In this document: positions 48,328 to 57,652 of the stretch, piece by piece
Position numbering within the stretch: the stretch's first letter is position 1
Layout: each line of letters begins with the position of its first letter
Source of the DNA: Scybalosoma faecavium
Lineage (GTDB): Bacteria; Bacillota; Clostridia; Christensenellales; Christensenellaceae
DNA length: 64,000 nucleotides
Reading direction: 5' to 3'
Assembly: GCA_018716135.1 (NCBI GenBank)
Contig: DVKG01000012.1
Span: forward strand, 62,001 to 126,000
Position numbers and translations under genes: made by a program
The notes under the pieces: generated by a model
The model's input: only the letters and a program-made list of their open reading frames with translations
Database searches by the model: none
Told to the model about the DNA's origin: nothing

Positions 48328-50688
48328 TTATTTTAAAGTAACAACTGTAACGCCTTCTTCTCCTTCACCGTATTTTCCCTGTCTGAACTTATCGACATGC
48401 GGATGTGTTCGCAGGTATCTTTGAACTGCGCTCCTAAGCACCCCCGTTCCCTTGCCGTGATTTATCGTGACTTCCTTCAGACCTGCGAGAAACGCATCGT
48501 CCAAATATCTATCCAGTTCAAGCAGACCTTCTTCTACATTATACCCGTGAAGATTTATTGATTGATAAACTGTCTTGCGCGTAAGATTAACTTTAGCTGT
48601 CCGCATTACCTTTTTCTTCTGTTTACCCGTTATCTTGCTCAAATCAGAAACTTTTACGTTCAAAGTTATTATACCGGCCTGCACGAGAACATTCCCCTTT
48701 GCGTCAGGCGGCTTTACCACAGTTGCATCCGCGTTTATTGAGTTCACATGAACTGTGTCGCCTTCCAGTATTCCACTCGGATTCACAGCCTCGGCGGGAG
48801 CTTTTTTCTTCGGGAGCTCGCGCCTGCGCAGATTTTCCTTTTTGCCGCTGAGAGACTTGCGCGCTTTTTCTACCGCGCGCGTTGTATCGCTTTCGCTCAT
48901 TTTCCGTATTTTTTTTACGTCGCTTATTATCTGCTCCGTCTCCTCCTGAGCTTTGGACACTATCTCCATAGCCTGCTTATGAGCTTTTTCCAGCTCTCTT
49001 TCTCTCTTCTGCTCCAGCTCTTTCTCAAGCTGTTTTGCCTTTGCATCTACTTCCTTCGCGTGCTGCTGCATTTCGAACGCCTTTTTCAGCTCGCGGTTCG
49101 CTTTATCTCGCTCCTTCTGCGCTTCCAGCAGAAGTGAATCAAACTGCAGGCGCTCTTCGTCCATAAATTTCTTCGCGCTGTCTATTATCTCTCTCCGCAG
49201 CCCCAGTTTTTTAGATATATAGAAAGCGTTGCTTGCGCCTGCCACGCCCATTATCAGCTTAAAAGTCGGCATAAGAGACTTTGTGTCAAACTCCATGCTC
49301 GCATTGATAAACCCCGGGGTTGTGAGCGCATAAGCTTTGAGCTCGCTGTAGTGCGTCGTCGCCAAAACTTTTATTCCGCGCTCATGCAGTTCTTTAAGTA
49401 TCGCCAGAGCCAGAGCAGCGCCCTCCTCGGGGTCTGTCCCCGCGCCCAGCTCGTCCAGCAAAACCAGCGAGCCTTTTTTCGCACGTCTGAGTATAAACAC
49501 TATATTCCGCATATGCGCGCTGAACGTAGACAAGCTTTGCTCAATGCTCTGCTCATCTCCTATGTCCGCGTAAACTCCGTTGAACACCGGCAGCTCAGAT
49601 CTCTCCGCCGGTATATACATTCCGCTCTGACTCATCAGCGCAAACAGACCTGCAAGCTTTAGAGTGACTGTCTTTCCGCCTGTATTCGGCCCTGTTATTA
49701 TCATTGCAGTATCCTCTGCTCCTATCTCCATGCTGACAGGAATGACTTTTTTGGGGTCTATGAGAGGATGTCTGCCGTTGTGTATAAACAGCCGTCCGCT
49801 TTCCGTCAAATCGGCCGCGGTCCCTTCATATTCCAAACCGAGAGCCGCTTTAGCAAACACCAGATCAAGATAAGCCATTATTTCCAGATCGTATTCTATA
49901 TCCTCTGCGAACGGACGCAGCATATCAGACAGCTGCATCAATATGCGTTCTACTTCTCTTCTTTCCTCGTTTTCCAGCTCACGCAGCTTGTTGTTAGCGT
50001 CTACAACGCCTATAGGCTCAATAAATACCGTAGCCCCGCTGGACGATTCGCCGTGTACCAACCCTTTTATATATCCTCTGTATTCCGATTTAACAGGAAC
50101 TACAAATCTCCCGTCGCGCATGGTTATTATAGCGTCCTGCAAGTATTTGGACAGCTCGCGGGAGCGAATGACCGCGCTCAGCTTATCGCGCACGGCCTGG
50201 TTTTCCGCCGCTTTTCGCCTGCGAATATTTCTCAACTCGGTAGAGGCGTAATCCGACACCTCCTCTTCACTTATTATAGCATCATCTATGCGAGAAATTA
50301 TAGTATCGTCGTAATACAAGCTCTCCGCCATCTCAGGCAGCAATACCAATCTCCCGTCGTCATCCGGTTTTATGCCCTTTGAGGCACGGCGCGCCGCTTT
50401 CAAAAGCTGAGTCACTCTCAGCAGCTCGGCGCAGTTTAGACCTGCCTGAGATTTAAGCCTTTTTAGCTCAGGAGTAACGTCCGAAAAGCCTATGAGCGGA
50501 TGCGAAGCGACGGATATGGTAATGCTCTCCGCTTCAAGCGTTTCGGCAAGCAGCCTCTTCGCCCCTTTTATTGTCTTTTCGGGTTTAAGATCTTCCGCAA
50601 GCTCAGCTCCCTTAGCGGAAAGGCATTTGTCCGCCAAGCGGCTGCGCATAGTCTTAAAGCCTAATATTTCAAAAACTCTGTCTGTCAT
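48328..50688 (-). CDS. mutS2: MutS2 (ribosome-rescue/recombination ATPase and endonuclease)
   Basis: 786 residues, usual length. MutS core and ATPase with Walker A ITGPNTGGKTVTLK and Walker B VLLDELGAGTDPEEGA, a long coiled coil (about 520-640), a KOW-like segment (LEGDTVHVNSINADATVV) and the C-terminal Smr nuclease domain (INLHGYNVEEGLLELDRYL; INHGKGTGVLRSAV). MutS2 limits recombination and, in Firmicutes, splits collided ribosomes. It follows the U32 peptidase gene by 52 bases, an order conserved in Clostridia. Confidence 0.97.
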   Translation of the reverse strand: MTDRVFEILGFKTMRSRLADKCLSAKGAELAEDLKPEKTIKGAKRLLAETLEAESITISVASHPLIGFSDVTPELKRLKSQAGLNCAELLRVTQLLKAARRASKGIKPDDDGRLVLLPEMAESLYYDDTIISRIDDAIISEEEVSDYASTELRNIRRRKAAENQAVRDKLSAVIRSRELSKYLQDAIITMRDGRFVVPVKSEYRGYIKGLVHGESSSGATVFIEPIGVVDANNKLRELENEERREVERILMQLSDMLRPFAEDIEYDLEIMAYLDLVFAKAALGLEYEGTAADLTESGRLFIHNGRHPLIDPKKVIPVSMEIGAEDTAMIITGPNTGGKTVTLKLAGLFALMSQSGMYIPAERSELPVFNGVYADIGDEQSIEQSLSTFSAHMRNIVFILRRAKKGSLVLLDELGAGTDPEEGAALALAILKELHERGIKVLATTHYSELKAYALTTPGFINASMEFDTKSLMPTFKLIMGVAGASNAFYISKKLGLRREIIDSAKKFMDEERLQFDSLLLEAQKERDKANRELKKAFEMQQHAKEVDAKAKQLEKELEQKRERELEKAHKQAMEIVSKAQEETEQIISDVKKIRKMSESDTTRAVEKARKSLSGKKENLRRRELPKKKAPAEAVNPSGILEGDTVHVNSINADATVVKPPDAKGNVLVQAGIITLNVKVSDLSKITGKQKKKVMRTAKVNLTRKTVYQSINLHGYNVEEGLLELDRYLDDAFLAGLKEVTINHGKGTGVLRSAVQRYLRTHPHVDKFRQGKYGEGEEGVTVVTLK

Positions 50689-50740
50689 ATAATATCACCA
50701 AACGCGCTAATGCGCTTTTACACTCCAATTTATATAGTTA

Positions 50741-52906
50741 TTATATCGTATTCTGCCAGTCTTTTACTTTTCTTTCTGTCTCACGTGCAGATTCAAACGA
50801 AATCGCCAGACGCACTCCGTCTCCGGCATAGAGTTTTGCCGAAGCGTCTTTATGGCTCAGAGCTTGAAGAAGGCACCCTTCTGTACGCACCAGCTTAAAA
50901 TGTGCTCCGAATTTATCTGCGAGACTCAGACTTTCACAATTCGGACACTTACCTGATTTTTTCACCGGGCAGTGCCTCAAATTTATCACCGGTATTCTCC
51001 CGCCTGCTATGCGCTCCGTTTGCGCGCCCGAAATATCCTCGTCTGTCTCGGTCGAAACGCATACGCTCTCCGCGCCAAGCGAAGCAAAATAGGCGGCGGT
51101 TCTGGAATTGCCGACATTCAAGCAACTGTCAGTCACAAATGCAGGAAACAATTCCTTTGCCATCTCAATCTGACCCACGTTTCCTACTACAGCGCCGTCG
51201 AAGCTATCCAAATTCATTTTATTAAGCTTTTCCCGCGTTTCAGCATCCCAAAACGGCGGGAGACAAAGCCAAGCCTTCATGCCGTTCATCATATCAAACT
51301 CACTCTGCTTCCATTCACGCGGAAGAAAATAAACTCTGTCCGCGCCCGCCTGAGCCGCTGCCAGCGCCTGCGCCGTGTCTCTGACCTGAACAGCCAGATA
51401 CCGCTCTTTATGCACTTCTTTTATTTCCGAAAGCCTGCCGGGCCTGCACACATACTGCCGCTTGCTGTCATAGAAGCGTGATTCCAGTTTAGTCAGAGTT
51501 TCTCGCCTGAGCGCGTTCACCTGTGCCGCATTGATAAACGGCTCTCCTTTTATGTCCAATTCTATATGCGGTGTACCGAAAATAGTTCCGCCTGTTTTGC
51601 TCAGCCATGCTTCCAGCTTTTCAGTATTTATGCAATTTCTCGCTCTTTCCAGCGGGGCTTCCCCCTCTGACTCAGCTTTCAAATCAGCCGACCTTCCCTC
51701 AAGCCTCGGCGTTTTTCCTTCATGAAGCTTCAGCTTCAAGCTCAAGGGCTGATTCGGGTTCTTTTGCTCAGCTATTTTTGCGGCAAAATCCAGCTGCGAC
51801 TTATCAGACGTCAGGTAAACTTCGTCCCCTGCGCGCGCTTTGGGAGGCGCAGCTATGGAATAACCACCCGATATCACATCAGCATACGGAAGAGTCAAGC
51901 CCCCGTGAGATACATCCGAAAAGAACTCCACGCCGTCTCCCTTGGAAATTTCGGACCGCGTTTTTATCTGTGCTCTGCCGTTTTTTATCTTCGCCACTTT
52001 ACCGACATATACTCCCATGTGGTTTTGTCTGGAAGTATACGTAACGTCTCTGCCGCCATAATAATAGCCTTTTGTAAAGCCTCCGCGATTAAATATTTTT
52101 TTCAGCTCAAAAACAGCTCGTTCTGTATCGAAGCTGCCTCCGTCCAAAGCTGCGAGCGCTTTTTTATAGTAATAAACTGTCAGCGCGACGTATTCCCTGC
52201 GCTTCATCCTGCCCTCTATTTTTAATGAACAGACGCCGGCATCCCGCAAATCTGCGAGATTCTCTATCATACATAAATCCGCGGCGCTGAGATGATACGC
52301 CTCTTCAGCATTTCCAAGGGAATACAGCATACGGCACGGCTGAGCGCATCTTCCTCGGTTGCCGCTTCTTTCTCCTATAACCTGAGAGAGCAGACACGTT
52401 CCCGATATTCCGGAACAAAGAGCTCCGTGTACAAACGCCTCGACTTCTATACCTGTCTCAGCTATTGACCTCAGACCCGATATCGAAACCTCTCTCGCAG
52501 GAACGACTCGAGAACATCCCAAAGCTCGGGCGAAAAGCGCCCCTCCCTTGTCGCAGATTCCCATCTGCGTACTGGCATGGAGCGGAAGCCCCGGGAAAGC
52601 ATGGGAAAAAGCATCTGCCAAACCTACGTCTGCGATTATCACTGCATCCACACCTTCTGAATACAGAAATTCTCCGTACTGCATTGCATCTTTTATCTCG
52701 CTGTCAAATATCATAGTGTTCAACGCGACATGAACTCTGCTTCCTCTGGCATGAGCATATCTGATGATTTCATGTAAATCTTTATATGAAAGATTTTTCG
52801 CATACGCCCGCGCACTGAACTCTCCGCCTACATAACACGCATCGGCTCCGCAATCTATTGCAGTCTTAGCTGTAATTAAATCGCCTGCAGGTGCAAGCAG
52901 TTCCAT
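50741..52906 (-). CDS. U32 family peptidase with DUF3656-type C-terminal region
   Basis: 721 residues. The N-terminal U32 barrel starts MELLAPAGDLITAKTAIDCGADACYVGG and carries the family motif EVEAFVHGALCSGISGTCLLSQVIGERSGNRGRCAQPCR with its Cys cluster. A second half (about 390-721) matches the long U32/DUF3656 type, with a further Cys set (NLRHCPVKKSGKCPNCES). U32 proteins of this type are linked to tRNA or cofactor hydroxylation (RlhA/TrhP-like) rather than proven proteolysis. ATG 52906 follows CGGAGGGATAAG. Confidence 0.9.
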   Translation of the reverse strand: MELLAPAGDLITAKTAIDCGADACYVGGEFSARAYAKNLSYKDLHEIIRYAHARGSRVHVALNTMIFDSEIKDAMQYGEFLYSEGVDAVIIADVGLADAFSHAFPGLPLHASTQMGICDKGGALFARALGCSRVVPAREVSISGLRSIAETGIEVEAFVHGALCSGISGTCLLSQVIGERSGNRGRCAQPCRMLYSLGNAEEAYHLSAADLCMIENLADLRDAGVCSLKIEGRMKRREYVALTVYYYKKALAALDGGSFDTERAVFELKKIFNRGGFTKGYYYGGRDVTYTSRQNHMGVYVGKVAKIKNGRAQIKTRSEISKGDGVEFFSDVSHGGLTLPYADVISGGYSIAAPPKARAGDEVYLTSDKSQLDFAAKIAEQKNPNQPLSLKLKLHEGKTPRLEGRSADLKAESEGEAPLERARNCINTEKLEAWLSKTGGTIFGTPHIELDIKGEPFINAAQVNALRRETLTKLESRFYDSKRQYVCRPGRLSEIKEVHKERYLAVQVRDTAQALAAAQAGADRVYFLPREWKQSEFDMMNGMKAWLCLPPFWDAETREKLNKMNLDSFDGAVVGNVGQIEMAKELFPAFVTDSCLNVGNSRTAAYFASLGAESVCVSTETDEDISGAQTERIAGGRIPVINLRHCPVKKSGKCPNCESLSLADKFGAHFKLVRTEGCLLQALSHKDASAKLYAGDGVRLAISFESARETERKVKDWQNTI

Positions 52907-52975
52907 TCTTATCCCTCCGAGCTCTATTGAAAATATCGAAAAACAGGGACACACGGCGGCGCCCCTTTGCGTTTT

Positions 52976-54943
52976 TTATTTTTTGTCTATTTTACCGCGT
53001 CTTGATTTGTGATAACGCACTTCTTTAGGCTGACGTTCCAGTTCTCGAATTTGGAACTCCAGCTCCGCTATACGGCTGCTCTTCGCGCTTAGCTGCAATG
53101 TCAGCTTTTCAAAGTCCTTCGACTTTTCTTCCATATCGGATATAAGCCCTTCCTTCTCTCTGAGCACCGCTTCAATCGAAGCTATCTTGCTGTTTTCAGC
53201 TTCCAGCTCAGCTATCCTCTCATCGCGCTTCTGCACCTCTCTGCGTATATTTTCAAGCTTTTGCAGCTTCATCTGCAAATCCGCAACTCTAATATCGTGT
53301 TGTTCTGCCGCGACATCCATAGCTTTTTTATGTTCCTCAGCGTCCTGTTTCAACTCAGTAATTTTAGAATCCTTCTCAGCCATATCAAGCTGAAGCGTCC
53401 CTAATCTAGACTTTGTGTTCTCCAGCTCTGACGCCAGTCCTTCCGCTGCATTCAGCTTCTCCTGCATCTCTGCAATCTTCGCCGCCTTATCCGCTGTATC
53501 CTTCTCTAACGATACTATCGACTGCTTGGCGCCGCTTAACTCAGCCTGAGCCGACTCTGCCAATTTCAGCTTTTCCTCCATGGCGGCCATCTTATAGCAT
53601 TCCTGTTCAAGCTCGGCTATTCTCTCATTTCTAATTATTATCTCCGCCTGCATCTGACCCAATTTCATGTTGTCAGATTTCAGCCTAGTTATCTCTTCTG
53701 TTTGCTCGTCAATCTGTTTTTCAAGATCAGGGATTCTGTCCGCCTGGGCTTTCAGAGGCGGAATTCGTTCCGTCTCTTTTTCAAGAAAAGCTATCTTGCT
53801 TTCTTTTGATTCCAACTCAGATTGAAGCTCCGGCAATTTTTGCGCCTCTGCGCCAAGCTGTTTTATCGTCTCAGCCTGATCCGAGATTCTCTTCTCCATG
53901 TCGGGCAAAGTGACGAGCTTCATCTTTAGTTCCGCCATTTGTTTTTGGCATTGAAGAAGCTCATTGCGCTTATCTCTTTCGATAGTTTCCACCTGCGCGG
54001 TCAGCTCTGCAATTTTTTCGTCGCGTTTGGAAAGCTCGTCTTTAACATACTCTAATTTTCGAACTCTAAGCTCTAGGCTGGCGATATATTCATCCTTTTG
54101 TTTAAGCTGCACTTCCGCCACAACTTTTGCAGCACGGGCTTCGGATTCCGAGCGCTTCAGCTCTGCCGACTTTTGCTCAAAACCGAGAACCTGAGCCGAG
54201 AGTTTTTCCTCCGCTTCCTCGAGCGCCTTCTGTTTCTCGTTTACACTCTCTTCAATTTGAGCTATGCTGGCATTTTTTTTATGCAGCTCATGCTCCAGCG
54301 AATCCACGCGGCGCATCTTCAGCTCCATTTCCGCGACGCGCAGGCTGCTTTGCTTCACTTTTTCCTCATATTCTCTGACTTTAGCCTCGAGCTGAGACGT
54401 GCGTTCTATTTTCGCATTCATCTGTCCCATAGTTTCTGTCAGCTCTGCTATTCGCTTATCTCGCTCATCTATTTCCGCACGATATGCTTCGGAACGCTTC
54501 ACAGCTTTTTGCAGTTCATCAATGCGCGCGTCTCTCTTGCTCAAAGCTTCATTCAGCTCTGCTACTCCGGCATCGGAGGATAGGTTCTTTAGACGTTCGT
54601 CGCGCTCTGCAACCTCTGCCTCCAGCTCAGATATGCGTTCATCTCTATTGCTTATCTCCGCCTCGAATATATCTATTTCGCTGCCGCTGGCTGCGCTTTC
54701 CGCTGCTTTGCGCGCTTCGCTCATGGCATAAGCCAGCTGCTCGCGCGATTTACTCAGCTCGTCCATAAGATTCAGAGCAGTCAGCACCATAACGCGGCTG
54801 TCGTTCATACCTACATATGCGCTTCCCAATCCCCGCAGCCTTTCGTCCAGCTCAGAAGCAAGCTGCGCTACATATTCCTCTGTCTCTTCGGAAACGATAG
54901 AATACTCTCTGCCGCAAATTTCAACTGTCGTCTTATTTTTCAT
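52976..54943 (-). CDS. ZapA-domain protein with giant repetitive coiled coil
   Basis: 655 residues. Residues 1-90 are a ZapA domain (TTVEICGREYSIVSEETEEYVAQLASELDERLRGL; MNDSRVMVLTALNLMDELSKSREQL), the FtsZ-associated cell-division factor normally 85-120 residues long. Residues 95-640 are almost pure coiled coil with a recurring [RK]-[DN]-x-[RK]-I-x-E-L motif about every 25-45 residues (NRDERISELE, SKRDARIDELQ, SKRDEKIAELT, IRNERIAELE, QKRDERIAELE, AKSSRIAELEF). It ends in a basic tail (HKSRRGKIDKK). Position upstream of the U32 peptidase and mutS2 genes is the standard zapA position. It could bundle FtsZ filaments over long distance or tether them; function inferred. Confidence 0.88.
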   Translation of the reverse strand: MKNKTTVEICGREYSIVSEETEEYVAQLASELDERLRGLGSAYVGMNDSRVMVLTALNLMDELSKSREQLAYAMSEARKAAESAASGSEIDIFEAEISNRDERISELEAEVAERDERLKNLSSDAGVAELNEALSKRDARIDELQKAVKRSEAYRAEIDERDKRIAELTETMGQMNAKIERTSQLEAKVREYEEKVKQSSLRVAEMELKMRRVDSLEHELHKKNASIAQIEESVNEKQKALEEAEEKLSAQVLGFEQKSAELKRSESEARAAKVVAEVQLKQKDEYIASLELRVRKLEYVKDELSKRDEKIAELTAQVETIERDKRNELLQCQKQMAELKMKLVTLPDMEKRISDQAETIKQLGAEAQKLPELQSELESKESKIAFLEKETERIPPLKAQADRIPDLEKQIDEQTEEITRLKSDNMKLGQMQAEIIIRNERIAELEQECYKMAAMEEKLKLAESAQAELSGAKQSIVSLEKDTADKAAKIAEMQEKLNAAEGLASELENTKSRLGTLQLDMAEKDSKITELKQDAEEHKKAMDVAAEQHDIRVADLQMKLQKLENIRREVQKRDERIAELEAENSKIASIEAVLREKEGLISDMEEKSKDFEKLTLQLSAKSSRIAELEFQIRELERQPKEVRYHKSRRGKIDKK

Positions 54944-54971
54944 AACCGCTTCCTTTCTTAACTTTGACTAT

Positions 54972-55000
54972 AGTATACATGTTTCCATCACTATAGTAAA
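54972..55000 (-). promoter_or_regulatory. Promoter of the zapA-like gene and downstream genes
   Basis: On the minus strand TTTACT (55000-54995), 17-bp spacer, TATACT (54977-54972); start near 54965. The -35 abuts the end of the upstream gene. Confidence 0.6.
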
Positions 55001-55001
55001 G

Positions 55002-56261
55002 CTATCTGATTTTTGAAAACATCTGCAAATAGTCTAAATCAACATATCCGAGCGTTTTATACAAATCATGCGCTTTATCGTTATTCCGGCTGACTTCCAG
55101 CCTCAAAGCCTTTGCGCCCGCGCCGGTATAATACGCCTTTGCCCATTTGAGATACTGAGTCCCAATGCCCATTCCTCTGTATTCCGGCTTGATATAAAGC
55201 TCTTCGAGGGCGACTATCTTTCCGCCTGCTTCAGAATACCACGATTTAGATGCAACTGCATATCCGCATATCTCGTCTTTTTTGCTTATTATATAACCGT
55301 CAACTCCGTCTCTTCCTTTTATTATTGCTTTGAAAGTGTTTTCAAAGCTATCAACATCAGGCTGGCTGACAGTTGCATCTGACGAATAGAAATCAGACGC
55401 CATTTGTATGAAATCCTCTTTATTCTCAGGCTTCATTCTCCTGATCTTAGGACGCGCGAGCAGCTCATCCATACTCAGAAGCTCTCTCGCATTTTCTCCG
55501 AATATCATGTCGAGCTGACTGCTGCTCAGACCTGACCTCTCCAGCATTCTCATTTCGTTTATAGTTGTATCCCATGGAAAATCGCTGCCCAGCAGGATCT
55601 TTTCCGCGCCATGCTTATCCGCAAGTCTTTTTATCGTCTTTGGTTCAACATAGTTCGCGCATACCGCCGTATCCAAATAAATATTTTCACCTGCTATCAC
55701 CCGCTCTATGTCGTCTGAGCTGTATACGCCGCCCATATGCGCCATAATCAGCTTCAAATCGGGAAAGTCTCTGTGAACTTTCAGCGCGCCTTCGGGCGTA
55801 GTATGTACATGTGTGGGACTTATGGGGTCGAATCCTGCGTGCGTAAGAAGTATTAATCCCAGATCCTGACATGCTTCATAAATAGGATACGCCTTTTTGT
55901 CATCGAAATGATAGCCCTGATAGTCAGGATGGAGCTTTATGCCTATCATTCCCATGTCTTTTATGCGCTTCAATTCACCGTATATATCTTCATAATCAGG
56001 ATGTACGCTGCCGAAGGATATTATCCTGTCTATCATATCAATATCGGCAGAGAAATTGTTTACATTGTGTTCATATCCCGGTGAAGTAGAGACATTTAAA
56101 ACTACAGCATAGTCAACTCCTGCGTGTTTTAATACATAGTCCTGTATATCTCCGATTCTGCCAAGACCATACGGGCGCACGTTGGATGCATCCGCAAGCT
56201 TGCGCAGAGCTTTTTCCGCCAGTTTATCATTAAAGCAATGCGTATGTATATCTACTATCAT
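55002..56261 (-). CDS. Amidohydrolase-GNAT acetyltransferase fusion
   Basis: 419 residues. Residues 1-262 are a TIM-barrel amidohydrolase (amidohydrolase_2/TatD-like) with metal ligands in DIHTHCFND, GIKLHPDYQGYHF, LLTHAGFD, MAHMGGVY and LLGSDFPWDT. Residues about 275-419 are a GNAT acyltransferase with acetyl-CoA loop EELYIKPEYRGMGIGTQYL and the end ALRLEVSRNNDKAHDLYKTLGYV. Both halves look complete. The substrate is unknown; the two activities could act in sequence on one metabolite. Single gene with its own promoter (56296-56324), RBS GGAGGGCTGAA. Confidence 0.9.
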   Translation of the reverse strand: MIVDIHTHCFNDKLAEKALRKLADASNVRPYGLGRIGDIQDYVLKHAGVDYAVVLNVSTSPGYEHNVNNFSADIDMIDRIISFGSVHPDYEDIYGELKRIKDMGMIGIKLHPDYQGYHFDDKKAYPIYEACQDLGLILLTHAGFDPISPTHVHTTPEGALKVHRDFPDLKLIMAHMGGVYSSDDIERVIAGENIYLDTAVCANYVEPKTIKRLADKHGAEKILLGSDFPWDTTINEMRMLERSGLSSSQLDMIFGENARELLSMDELLARPKIRRMKPENKEDFIQMASDFYSSDATVSQPDVDSFENTFKAIIKGRDGVDGYIISKKDEICGYAVASKSWYSEAGGKIVALEELYIKPEYRGMGIGTQYLKWAKAYYTGAGAKALRLEVSRNNDKAHDLYKTLGYVDLDYLQMFSKIR

Positions 56262-56295
56262 TTCAGCCCTCCAAAAAAGCCTGTCTTAATTTGAA

Positions 56296-56324
56296 ATTAT
56301 ATCACTTTATTGGAAAAAGTACAA
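56296..56324 (-). promoter_or_regulatory. Promoter of the amidohydrolase-GNAT gene
   Basis: On the minus strand TTGTAC (56324-56319), 17-bp spacer, perfect TATAAT (56301-56296). Confidence 0.7.
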
Positions 56325-56345
56325 TATAACACGAACATACAGCAA

Positions 56346-56380
56346 AGCACCCCCGACTGATAACCAGTATCGGGGATGCT
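56346..56380 (-). terminator. Terminator of the hrcA-grpE-dnaK-dnaJ operon
   Basis: AGCA-CCCCCGA pairs with TCGGGGA-TGCT through one mismatch around a 13-base loop; on the minus strand a TTTGCTGT tail follows. Confidence 0.65.
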
Positions 56381-56403
56381 CAAAAGGGGGTTCTTCCTGA
56401 TGA

Positions 56404-57510
56404 TTACTTAAAAAGGCCCTTGTGCTTTTTTCCTTTAGGCGCTTCTTTTATTCCTTCAAATTCCATAAGCAGCTCTTTCTGCTTATCAGTCAGCTTGCGC
56501 GGGACTGTTATATTAACCTTAACGTAAAGGTCTCCCTTTTTATCCGCTCTCAGGTGTTTAATGCCTTTTTCCTTGAGCCTGAACGTCGTGCCCGTCTGCG
56601 TGCCGGCGGGCATATTGTATTTTACCTTGCCCTCCAGTGTTTCTATCTCCAGCTCGCTGCCGAGAGCTGCCTGAGCGAAGCTTATGGACATATCCATATA
56701 CAGATCTGCTCCGCTGCGCTGGAATGTCTTATGAGGCTTGACGGAAATATACACGTTTAAGTTGCCTTTTGCGCCGCCCTTTGTTCCGGCATGACCTTCG
56801 CCATGCAGAGTTATCACCTGACCGTTGTCTATACCCGCGGGTATGTTTACAACTATCATTCTGCTGGCGGATACTCTGCCCTTTCCGTGGCATTTCTCGC
56901 AGGGCTTCTCTATTATCTCGCCTTCGCCATGACAATGCGGACACTCCACAATATTCATAAAAGTGCCCATCATGGTGCGCTGTTCCTGTTGAATCTGACC
57001 TGTGCCTCCGCATGTGGGGCAAGTCTTTGTCTCGCTGCCCGGCTGCGCGCCTGAGCCTGCGCAGCTTGTGCATTGTTCCATCCTATTTACAGACACGGTC
57101 TTTCTCACGCCGAATGCAGCTTCTTCAAAAGTTATGCGCAGCTGCGTATCTATATCAGCTCCGCGCTTCGGACCGTTCGCCTGCCTGCGCGGTTTCCCGC
57201 CGAAAAAGCTCTCGAATATATCGGAAAAGCCTCCAAAGCCGCTGAAATCTGCACCGGAGAATCCCGAGTTAAAGCCGCCAGTACCATCAAATGCTGCCGA
57301 GCCGAACTGATCGTACTGAGCACGCTTCTGCTCGTCGGAGAGTATCTGGTATGCCTCGTTGACTTCTTTAAATTTCTGAGCCGCATTTTCGTCTTCTTTG
57401 TTGACGTCGGGGTGATACTTTTTTGCGAGCTGCCGGAATGCTTTCTTTATGTCAGCTTGGCTTGCGTCTCTGGAGACGCCAAGCGTTTCGTAATAGTCTT
57501 TGTTTGCCAC
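56404..57510 (-). CDS. dnaJ: Chaperone DnaJ
   Basis: 368 residues. J domain (1-70) with HPD in KKYHPDVNK, Gly/Phe region (75-115), four zinc-finger repeats (CTSCAGSG, CPTCGGTG, CPHCHGEG, CEKCHGKG), and the C-terminal substrate domains. Stimulates DnaK ATP hydrolysis and delivers unfolded proteins. The start is GTG 57510, preceded by GGAGGAAGAGAGAA. Last gene of the operon. Confidence 0.97.
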   Translation of the reverse strand: MANKDYYETLGVSRDASQADIKKAFRQLAKKYHPDVNKEDENAAQKFKEVNEAYQILSDEQKRAQYDQFGSAAFDGTGGFNSGFSGADFSGFGGFSDIFESFFGGKPRRQANGPKRGADIDTQLRITFEEAAFGVRKTVSVNRMEQCTSCAGSGAQPGSETKTCPTCGGTGQIQQEQRTMMGTFMNIVECPHCHGEGEIIEKPCEKCHGKGRVSASRMIVVNIPAGIDNGQVITLHGEGHAGTKGGAKGNLNVYISVKPHKTFQRSGADLYMDMSISFAQAALGSELEIETLEGKVKYNMPAGTQTGTTFRLKEKGIKHLRADKKGDLYVKVNITVPRKLTDKQKELLMEFEGIKEAPKGKKHKGLFK

Positions 57511-57597
57511 TTCTCTCTTCCTCCTGGCCGCATGTGTATTTTTGGCTCATAGCTCTTCCAAATTGATCATGCGATACCTAATGCCAGCATAGCCATA

Positions 57598-57625
57598 CGC
57601 AGGCGGGAAACTCTCCCCGCCCGCG
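57598..57625 (-). other. Stem-loop between dnaK and dnaJ
   Basis: CGCAGGCGGG (57598-57607) and CCCGCCCGCG (57616-57625) form a GC-rich stem without a T run. Probably a processing or stability element that lets the dnaK part of the message be more abundant. Confidence 0.5.
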
Positions 57626-57652
57626 CATAGCATTTAGAGTTGCATTTATATT

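Noticed and set aside
54098..54583. 161-codon frame opposite the coiled-coil gene
   Set aside because: Reverse-strand product of a Glu/Lys/Leu-rich repeat gives a Phe/Ser/Leu-rich artefact; no RBS.
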